A stretch of 64,000 nt of DNA from Pseudoduganella armeniaca (lineage in GTDB: Bacteria; Pseudomonadota; Gammaproteobacteria; Burkholderiales; Burkholderiaceae_D): positions 2,914,001 to 2,978,000 of the forward strand of contig NZ_CP028324.1 in NCBI RefSeq assembly GCF_003028855.1, in the 5' to 3' direction. Made by a program: the position numbers and the translations under genes. Of this stretch, positions 56,899-64,000 are shown piece by piece. How positions within the stretch are numbered: position 1 is the stretch's first letter; each line of letters starts with the position of its first letter. Below the pieces are notes generated by a model. That model was not told the DNA's origin. It worked only from the letters and a program-made list of their open reading frames with translations, and searched no databases.

Positions 56899-58545
56899 AT
56901 GCTGCTTTGGCTGAGGCGCTACCGCCGTGCCGCGCTGCCGGGGGACATCGGCGCCGGCATCGTCGTGGCGATGATGATGATCCCGCAGGGGATGGCGTAT
57001 GCGCTGGTGGCGGGCCTGCCGCCGGTGGCCGGTCTGTACGCCAGCATCCTGCCGCCGCTGGTGTACGCGCTGTTCGGCAGCAGCATGACGCAGTCGGTGG
57101 GGCCGATGGCGATCGTCTCGCTGATGACGGCCGCCGCCATCGGTCCGCTGGCACCTGCCGGCACCGCGCTGCACGGTGTGCTGGCGGCCCAACTGGCGCT
57201 GGTCGCCGGCGCCGTGCTGCTGCTGTGCGGACTGCTGCGGCTGGGCTTCCTCGCCAGCTTCTTCTCGCGCCCCGTGATGAGCGGGTTTACCGTCGGCTCC
57301 TCGCTCGTCATCGCCTGGGGCCAGGTCACGCCGCTGCTGGGCGCCGCGCCACCGCACTTGCACCTGCCCAGCGCCGCGCTGGGCCTCGGTTCGCTGGCGC
57401 TGCTCGTCCTGGCGCGCTCCTGGCTGGCGCCATTGCTGGCGCGCTGCGGCATGCCGAAGACGGCCGCCGACGTCGCGGCCAAGCTGGCGCCGATGGCGGT
57501 CGTGCTGGCCTCGATCGGCCTGGTGGCCGCGCTGGACCTGCCGGCGCTGGGCGTGGCCGTCACGGGTCCCGTGCCGGCCGGGCTGCCGCAGCTGAACCTG
57601 GCCACCTCCAGCGCGCACTGGCACGCGCTGCTGCAACCGGGCCTCCTGATCGGCTTCATCGTCTTCCTGATCAGCATGTCGGCCGCCCAGACCTTGGCGC
57701 AAAAGCGCGGCGAGAAGCTGGTCAGCAACCAGGAACTGGTAGGCCTGGGCGCGGCCAATATCGCCAGCATGGTCTCCGGTGGCTTCCCCGTCACCGGCAG
57801 CCTGTCGCGCTCCGCCGTCAACTTCGCCGCCGGCGCCAACACGCCGCTGGCCAGCGTCATCTCCGCCGTGCTGCTGGCCGCCGCGCTGGTGCTGCCGACC
57901 GGCTGGCTGGCGCTGCTGCCGCTGCCCACCTTGGCTGCCACCATCATCGTCGCCGTGCTCGGCATGCTGCAGCTGGACACCTTGCGCACCGCCTGGCGCT
58001 ACGACCGCGGCGACGCGCTGGCCTGGCTCGTCACCTGTGTGGGCGTGCTGGCGCTGGGCGTGGAGGCGGGCGTCATCGTCGGCGTGGTGCTGTCGATGGG
58101 CACCCTGATCTGGCGCGCCAGCCGGCCGCACATCGCCGTGCTGGGCCGCATCGCCGGCACCGAGCACTTCCGCAACGTCGACCGCTACGCGGCCACCACC
58201 TGCGCCACGGTGCTGATCCTGCGCGTCGACGCCAACCTGTTCTTCGGTAACGTCGACGCCGTCAACGAGCGCATCGAGGACGAGCTGGGCGCCCATCCGG
58301 CCGCGCGCCACCTGGTGCTCGCCATGCTGGCGGTCAGCTCGATCGACACCACGGCGCTGTTCGCGCTGCAGGAACTGAACGACAGCCTGCGCGCGCGCGG
58401 CATCGGCCTGCACCTGGCCGAAGTGAAGGGGCCCGTGATGGACCGGCTGCGTGCCAGCAGCCTGCCCGAGCGCCTGAACGGCCGCATCTTCCTGTCCACG
58501 GCGATGGCCAGCGATTTCCTCAACCCCCACCAGGACCCCCAATGA
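56899..58545 (+). CDS. SulP-family anion transporter with STAS domain
   Basis: 548 residues. About 12-14 membrane helices starting at LPGDIGAGIVVAMMMIPQGM, with the SulP signature PVAGLYASILPPLVYALFGSS. Further conserved segments are AQTLAQKRGEKLVSNQEL and GGFPVTGSLSRSAVNFAAGA. A C-terminal STAS domain (about 430-548) contains LAMLAVSSIDTTAL. SulP proteins carry sulfate, bicarbonate or dicarboxylates; this short form is of the proteobacterial sulfate-permease type, but the substrate is not proved. It overlaps the DUF885 gene by 4 nt. Confidence 0.92.
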   Translation: MLLWLRRYRRAALPGDIGAGIVVAMMMIPQGMAYALVAGLPPVAGLYASILPPLVYALFGSSMTQSVGPMAIVSLMTAAAIGPLAPAGTALHGVLAAQLALVAGAVLLLCGLLRLGFLASFFSRPVMSGFTVGSSLVIAWGQVTPLLGAAPPHLHLPSAALGLGSLALLVLARSWLAPLLARCGMPKTAADVAAKLAPMAVVLASIGLVAALDLPALGVAVTGPVPAGLPQLNLATSSAHWHALLQPGLLIGFIVFLISMSAAQTLAQKRGEKLVSNQELVGLGAANIASMVSGGFPVTGSLSRSAVNFAAGANTPLASVISAVLLAAALVLPTGWLALLPLPTLAATIIVAVLGMLQLDTLRTAWRYDRGDALAWLVTCVGVLALGVEAGVIVGVVLSMGTLIWRASRPHIAVLGRIAGTEHFRNVDRYAATTCATVLILRVDANLFFGNVDAVNERIEDELGAHPAARHLVLAMLAVSSIDTTALFALQELNDSLRARGIGLHLAEVKGPVMDRLRASSLPERLNGRIFLSTAMASDFLNPHQDPQ

Positions 58546-60281
58546 AACGACTCAGCGCGGCCATCCTCGCCGCCGGCGTGTTGGCCACCCAGGCCGGCGC
58601 GGCACCGCAAACGAACCCGATCGATGCACAGTTCCGCGCCATCCATACCCAGGAATGGCAATGGCGCCTGGCGCAACGGCTGGAGGATGCCGAGGACGAT
58701 ACCAACGGCATCCGCGCCACCTTGCCGAAGATCGACCCGGCCACGCAGCTGGCACGCCAGCGCTACTGGGAGACGACCTTGCGCCGGCTCGATGCCATCG
58801 ACGAGAAGAAGCTGTCGGCGCCGGAGCGCATCAACTACGCCGTCTACCGTGCCCAGATCGCCGCGCTGCTGGACAACCAGCGCTTCCGCGAATACGAAAA
58901 GCCGCTCAATGCCGATTCGTCGTTCTGGTCCAACCTGACGTACGAGGCGCGCAAGCCGTTCCGCACGGCCGCCGAATACCGCGCCTACGTGGCGCAGCTG
59001 AACGACGTGCCGCGCTACTTCGACGACGAGATGGCCAATATGCGCGCCGGCCTGGCGCGCGGCTTCACGCCGCCCAAGGTCACGCTGCAGGGGCGCGACC
59101 AGTCGCTGGTGGCGGTGGTCGAGGCCAAGCCGGAGGACACGCCGTTCTACCAGCCGTTCAAGACGATGGCCGCGACGATTCCCGCGGCGGAGCAGGCCAG
59201 CCTGCGCGAGGCGGCGCTGGCCGCGATCCGCACCCAGGTGATCCCGGCCCACGCGCGCCTGCTGAAGTTCATGCGCGAGCAATACGTGCCGCGCGCCACC
59301 GACAACCTGGCGGCCGAGCGCCTGCCGGACGGCAAGGCCTACTACCAGTCGAAGATCGTCGAGTACACGACCACCAACCTGACGGCCGATGCGATCCACC
59401 AGATCGGCCTGGCCGAGATGGCGAAGATCCGCGCCGAGATGGCGCAGGTGATGAAGGATGTGAAGTTCGACGGCGACCTGCCGGCCTTCCTGCATTTTCT
59501 CCGCACCGATCCGCGCTTCTACGCCAAGACGCCGGAGGAGCTGCTGATGCGCGCGGCCTGGATCGCCAAGAAATTCGACGGCAAGGCCGAGCAGTACTTC
59601 GGCCGGCTGCCGCGCAGCCGCTTCGCCGTGATTCCGGTGCCGCCGGAGCAGGCGCCGTACTACACGTCGGGCCGCGGCGGCCCCGGCGTCTACCTCGTCA
59701 ATACCTACAACCTGCCGGCCCGCGCGCTGTACAGCCTGCCGGCGCTGACCTTGCACGAGTCGGCACCGGGCCACGCGTTCCAGATGCCGCTGGCGTTGGA
59801 GCAGCAGGGCCGGCCGGCGTTCCGCAATGCCTACATTTCCGCCTATGGCGAGGGCTGGGCCCTGTATTCGGAGCGCCTGGGCACCGAGATGGGCATCTAC
59901 CAGACGCCGTACGAGGTGTTCGGCATGCTCAGCTACCAGGCCTGGCGCGCCTCGCGCCTGGTCGTCGACACCGGCATCCACGCCAAGGGCTGGACCCGCG
60001 ATCAGGCGCAGCGCTACCTGATGGAGAACACGGCATTGTCCGCCCACGAGGTCGAGACGGAGGTGGACCGTTACATTTCCTGGCCGGGCCAGGCGCTGTC
60101 GTACTACCTGGGCGAAATGGCGATCATCGACGCGCGCCGCCGCGCCGAGGCCGCGCTCGGGACGAAGTTCGACCTGCGCGCCTTCCACGACACCGTGCTG
60201 GAGCTGGGCTCGGTGCCGCTGCCGGTGCTGGCGGCGCGCATCGACCGCTTCATCGCCGACGGAGGAAAAGGGCCTTACTGA
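58542..60281 (+). CDS. Secreted DUF885-family protein (predicted metallopeptidase)
   Basis: 579 residues. A signal peptide (LSAAILAAGVLATQAGAA) leads to a mostly helical protein with the DUF885 pattern: RINYAVYRAQIAALL, YYTSGRGGPGVYLVNTYN, then the zinc site LHESAPGHAFQ and a downstream YGEGWALYSE. The HExxxGH helix with a distant Glu suggests a gluzincin-like peptidase. DUF885 members are poorly characterised. The gene overlaps the SulP transporter by 4 nt, unusual for secreted peptidase plus anion carrier. Confidence 0.88.
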   Translation: MKRLSAAILAAGVLATQAGAAPQTNPIDAQFRAIHTQEWQWRLAQRLEDAEDDTNGIRATLPKIDPATQLARQRYWETTLRRLDAIDEKKLSAPERINYAVYRAQIAALLDNQRFREYEKPLNADSSFWSNLTYEARKPFRTAAEYRAYVAQLNDVPRYFDDEMANMRAGLARGFTPPKVTLQGRDQSLVAVVEAKPEDTPFYQPFKTMAATIPAAEQASLREAALAAIRTQVIPAHARLLKFMREQYVPRATDNLAAERLPDGKAYYQSKIVEYTTTNLTADAIHQIGLAEMAKIRAEMAQVMKDVKFDGDLPAFLHFLRTDPRFYAKTPEELLMRAAWIAKKFDGKAEQYFGRLPRSRFAVIPVPPEQAPYYTSGRGGPGVYLVNTYNLPARALYSLPALTLHESAPGHAFQMPLALEQQGRPAFRNAYISAYGEGWALYSERLGTEMGIYQTPYEVFGMLSYQAWRASRLVVDTGIHAKGWTRDQAQRYLMENTALSAHEVETEVDRYISWPGQALSYYLGEMAIIDARRRAEAALGTKFDLRAFHDTVLELGSVPLPVLAARIDRFIADGGKGPY

Positions 60282-60356
60282 TCTCAGGCAACATGCTGAG
60301 CAGCAATATGGCCTACGCTCGGATGGCATTCCATCACCACCCGAGAGGAGCTCAGC

Positions 60357-60848
60357 ATGAACCGCATTGCTGTCATTGCCGCCGCGCTCGCGCTGGCCGG
60401 CACCGCCGCCGCCGAGGACGCCACCTACGCGTTCCGTGACCAGCCCCGCACGGGCAGTCATATCCGTCGCAACGTCGCGTTCGGGCAGGTACCGTTCGAC
60501 AAGCGCTACGCCGACCTGTCCGAAACGCAGAAGGAAGTGCTGCGCGGCGCCTACGAACGGATGTCCGCCGACGACGAACCGCCATTTCCCGTCAACGGGC
60601 TGAGTCCCATGTTCCGCGCGCTGGCGCGGCTGGAGAAGCGCGACGTCCGCCCCGGCCCTGTCAAGGCAAGCGTCAGCGTCGATGCGGCCGGGAAGCCGCT
60701 CACCGTGCGCATCCTCGTGGCACCGAGCGAGTACCTGGGCGACGTCGTGGCCCGCCTTCTGTTGCTGGAGCAGTACAAGCCAGCGCGGTGCGGCGGCCAG
60801 CCGTGCGGCCAGGACTTCCTGCTGGCGGCCACGCTGACGGACGAATAA
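60357..60848 (+). CDS. Exported protein of unknown function
   Basis: 163 residues with a signal peptide (IAVIAAALALAGTAAAED). The C-terminal half (GPVKASVSVDAAGKPLTVRI, then VARLLLLEQYKPARC, with Cys pair in CGGQPCGQDF) resembles the beta-alpha-beta shape of TonB C-terminal-like energy-transducer domains, but without a membrane anchor. GAGAGGAGC upstream supports the ATG. Follows the DUF885 gene after 75 nt. No function can be given. Confidence 0.65.
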   Translation: MNRIAVIAAALALAGTAAAEDATYAFRDQPRTGSHIRRNVAFGQVPFDKRYADLSETQKEVLRGAYERMSADDEPPFPVNGLSPMFRALARLEKRDVRPGPVKASVSVDAAGKPLTVRILVAPSEYLGDVVARLLLLEQYKPARCGGQPCGQDFLLAATLTDE

Positions 60849-60918
60849 CGCAGCACCGGGGCATGCGCGCACCAGCAGCTGTACGTTATGATAATGTACT
60901 GTTTTTCTGGAGCACTAC

Positions 60919-61152
60919 ATGCCTCTCTATCAGATCTGGTACAACGACCTCGACCAGCCACTGGTTGTCAACCCGCCTTACCGCCTGCGCGACGTCGAAA
61001 TCGTCGGCGAGGTGCTGCGCCACGAGCGCCGCGACAACCGCCAGAGCGCCGACCCCAGCGGCCTGACCGTACGCGAACTGATGCGCGTGAATGGCTTGCG
61101 CAATGTGCGCTACACGATGGACGAGAGCGAGCCCATCAGTTTGGCGGGCTGA
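60919..61152 (+). CDS. Small conserved-looking protein of unknown function
   Basis: 77 residues, no signal peptide. Starts MPLYQIWYNDLDQPLVVNPP and has a middle LTVRELMRVNGLRNVRYTMD, suggesting a small alpha/beta fold. TCTGGAG precedes the ATG by 7 nt and a TATGATAAT-like -10 lies 25 nt upstream, so it appears to be a real single gene. It stands between the exported protein and the urease promoter but is outside the sigma-54 unit. Family not recognised. Confidence 0.6.
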   Translation: MPLYQIWYNDLDQPLVVNPPYRLRDVEIVGEVLRHERRDNRQSADPSGLTVRELMRVNGLRNVRYTMDESEPISLAG

Positions 61153-61183
61153 CGCACCAAGCCGGTCCAGGCACCCCTTCGCT

Positions 61184-61198
61184 GCACCGAAATGGTGC
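61184..61198. promoter_or_regulatory. NtrC-type binding site upstream of urease operon
   Basis: GCACCGAAATGGTGC is an almost perfect dyad and differs at only two positions from the well-known enteric NtrC site GCACTAAAATGGTGC. It lies 30 nt upstream of the sigma-54 -24 box, closer than usual. Binding by NtrC is inferred. Confidence 0.65.
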
Positions 61199-61228
61199 GC
61201 AGGCAGGCCGTAAAGTTCGTTCCGCCAT

Positions 61229-61243
61229 TGGCACGTAACTTGC
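61229..61243 (+). promoter_or_regulatory. Sigma-54 promoter of the urease operon
   Basis: TGGCAC-N5-TTGC matches the -24/-12 consensus fully, including GG and GC doublets. It ends 33 nt before the ureD ATG. With the NtrC-type dyad upstream it implies expression under nitrogen limitation. Confidence 0.82.
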
Positions 61244-61276
61244 GTAGTAGAGCAGGTCATTATCGATCCTGCTTCC

Positions 61277-62134
61277 ATGCCTGACTGCCACGCCAGCATT
61301 ACCCAGTTTCCCCCACACGCCGGCACCGGCGCGTGGCAGGCCAGCCTCAGGCTGGGCTTTCGCCGCGACGGCGCCGTCACGCGCCTGGCGCTGCGCGAGC
61401 ACCGCGGCCCGTTGCGCGTGCAAAAACCCCTGTATCCGGAAGACCCGGCGGTCTGCCATGCGATCGTCGTGCACCCGCCCGGCGGCGTCGTCGGCGGCGA
61501 CCGCCTTGCCATTGACGCGCATGCCGGCGACGGCGCACATGTTTTCCTGACGACGCCGGGCGCGGCCAAGTGGTATCGCGCCAACGGCCAGGTCTCGGGC
61601 CAGCATGTGGCGCTGCATGCCGGCGCCGGCGCCACCCTCGAATGGCTGCCGCAGGAAACCATTTTCTACAACGATGCCGACGTGGCCCTCGACCATCACG
61701 TGACCTTGGCCGCCGACGCATCGTACCTGGGCTGCGAGATCGCCTGTCTGGGCCGGCGCGCCGCCGGCGAAACCTTCACAACCGGCCGCATTGCCCAGCG
61801 CACGTCGATCCGGCGCGGTGGCCGGCTGCTGTGGTGGGAGCAGGGCGTGCTGACGCCGGCACTGCGGCAACGCCCCCTGGGCCTGGGTGGGCGCAGCGTC
61901 TGCGCCACGCTCGTGGCCTGCGGCGCGCCGCTGCCCGCAACCATGCTGCAAGCGGTGCGCGCACTGGACGACGGCGCGCATTTCGGTGCCACCCAGATGA
62001 AGCAAATCTTCGTCGTGCGCTGGCTGGGCGACGACAGCGAAACGGCGCGCGAGATCATGCTGGCGGCATGGCGGCTGATCCGGCCCGCGCTGCTGGGGCG
62101 CGCCGGATTCGAGCCGCGCAGCTGGCGCACCTGA
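61277..62134 (+). CDS. ureD: Urease accessory protein UreD
   Basis: 285 residues. Conserved family segments are ALREHRGPLRVQKPLYPE, VVHPPGGVVGGDRL, TPGAAKWYRANG and LEWLPQETIFYNDAD. UreD (UreH) forms the scaffold that joins apo-urease to the UreF-UreG complex during nickel insertion. It is the first gene of the operon, as in most beta- and gammaproteobacteria, 10 nt before ureA. Confidence 0.95.
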   Translation: MPDCHASITQFPPHAGTGAWQASLRLGFRRDGAVTRLALREHRGPLRVQKPLYPEDPAVCHAIVVHPPGGVVGGDRLAIDAHAGDGAHVFLTTPGAAKWYRANGQVSGQHVALHAGAGATLEWLPQETIFYNDADVALDHHVTLAADASYLGCEIACLGRRAAGETFTTGRIAQRTSIRRGGRLLWWEQGVLTPALRQRPLGLGGRSVCATLVACGAPLPATMLQAVRALDDGAHFGATQMKQIFVVRWLGDDSETAREIMLAAWRLIRPALLGRAGFEPRSWRT

Positions 62135-62144
62135 AAGGATACCG

Positions 62145-62447
62145 ATGGACCTGACACCCCGCGAAAAAGACAAGCTGCTGATCTTCACCGCCGGCCTGCT
62201 GGCCGAACGCCGCCTCGCACGCGGCCTGAAGCTGAACCATCCGGAGGCGATCGCCCTGATCACGGCTGCGCTGCTGGAAGGCGCGCGCGACGGGCGCAGC
62301 GTGGCCGACCTGATGTCGTACGGGACGACGATCCTGACGCGCGAGCAGGTGATGGAAGGCGTGCCGGAAATGATCCCGGACATCCAGATCGAAGCGACTT
62401 TTCCGGACGGCAGCAAGCTGGTGACCGTCCACAATCCCATCGTATGA
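62145..62447 (+). CDS. ureA: Urease gamma subunit
   Basis: 100 residues, the standard length. Starts MDLTPREKDKLLIFTAGLLA and contains LNHPEAIALITAALLEGARD and ILTREQVMEGVPEMIPDIQ, all universally conserved. One of the two small structural subunits of the cytoplasmic nickel enzyme that splits urea into ammonia and carbamate. AAAGGA is its ribosome site. Confidence 0.98.
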   Translation: MDLTPREKDKLLIFTAGLLAERRLARGLKLNHPEAIALITAALLEGARDGRSVADLMSYGTTILTREQVMEGVPEMIPDIQIEATFPDGSKLVTVHNPIV

Positions 62448-62455
62448 GGCCTGCC

Positions 62456-62781
62456 ATGATCCCCGGCGAATACCAACTGGAGCAGGGCGACCTGCCGCTC
62501 AACGAGGGCCGCCAGGCGGTCACGGTCGTCGTCGCCAACCAGGGCGATCGGCCGATCCAGGTCGGCTCGCACTTCCATTTTTTCGAAGTGAACAACGCGC
62601 TGTCGTTCGAGCGCTGGAAGGCCTACGGCCGGCGCCTGAACATCGCCGCCGGCACCGCCGTGCGCTTCGAACCGGGCCAGCAGCGCACCGTCGAACTGGT
62701 CGACCTGGAAGGCGACCGCGAGGTGTACGGCTTTTCCGGCAAGGTGATGGGCAAGCTCAAGACCGATGGCGGGCCAGGCTG

Positions 62782-62782
<1 letters not shown>
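62456..62782 (+). CDS. ureB: Urease beta subunit
   Basis: 108 residues. MIPGEYQLEQGDLPLNEGR is the canonical start, which is why I prefer ATG 62456 to the in-frame ATG 62444. The core VGSHFHFFEVNNALSFER is fully conserved. Its stop shares one base with the ureC start (TGATG), giving translational coupling. Confidence 0.97.

Positions 62783-64000
<1,218 letters not shown>

Noticed and set aside
58185..60872. An 895-codon reverse open frame under the SulP and DUF885 genes
   Set aside because: It crosses two well-defined genes and a gene border and has no protein-like motifs.

Overview
The window is G+C-rich, densely coded DNA of bacterial chromosomal type. The gene set points to a betaproteobacterium of the Oxalobacteraceae, most likely the Massilia/Duganella/Pseudoduganella group: two short PEP-CTERM proteins, a THIN-B-like subclass B3 metallo-beta-lactamase, NsrR-Hmp, LigD-Ku and many orphan sensor kinases and diguanylate cyclases. 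This assignment is inferred from gene content; no rRNA is present. I see no phage, transposase, integron or CRISPR array.

Layout. 0-7.5 kb: partial NUDIX hydrolase, then porin, small periplasmic binding protein and a GGDEF-EAL membrane protein in tight array, then a hybrid kinase. 7.5-11.5 kb: an exported DUF4424/Asp-box pair, a KTSC-like protein, and nsrR-hmp with a palindromic operator. 11.7-15.8 kb: HDOD protein, dadA with a divergent Lrp regulator, GNAT and EamA proteins. 16-22 kb: an orphan membrane/coiled-coil protein, type II NADH dehydrogenase, cytochrome P450 with a divergent AraC regulator. 22-32 kb: a PEP-CTERM protein and a signalling island (four sensor or receiver proteins and a REC-GGDEF protein) with a hemerythrin. 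32 kb: three identical tRNA-Arg(ACG) genes. 32.6-47 kb: lactate dehydrogenase-like enzyme, class A beta-lactamase, 2-hydroxyacid dehydrogenase, LysR regulator, degenerate alpha/beta hydrolase, MexEF-OprN-like efflux operon, PgeF, class B3 beta-lactamase and an MFS symporter. 47-54 kb: LigD and Ku (end joining), an SDR and a GGDEF protein. 54-61 kb: PL9-like lyase with a coupled PEP-CTERM protein, SulP transporter and DUF885 protein. 61-64 kb: ureDABC behind a sigma-54 promoter with an NtrC-type site, cut by the window end.

One cross-cutting observation affects how the annotation should be read. Four genes (hybrid kinases at 5.2 and 27.8 kb, the orphan membrane protein at 16 kb, the PL9 lyase at 54.5 kb) are each split by one missing base in a C or G run. 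The P450 N-terminus needs two such bases restored, and the hydrolase at 36.8-37.9 kb may be another case. All deletions are of G/C in short homopolymers, which looks more like sequencing or assembly undercalling than real gene decay.

The most interesting regions are: the beta-lactam region, where two unrelated beta-lactamases, an RND pump and PgeF lie within 12 kb; the hydrolase lacking its Ser and His catalytic residues; the nested-palindrome mobile-like element at 26.4 kb and the dispersed GGGGTCTGTCCC-type repeats; and the nitrogen-control elements in front of urease.
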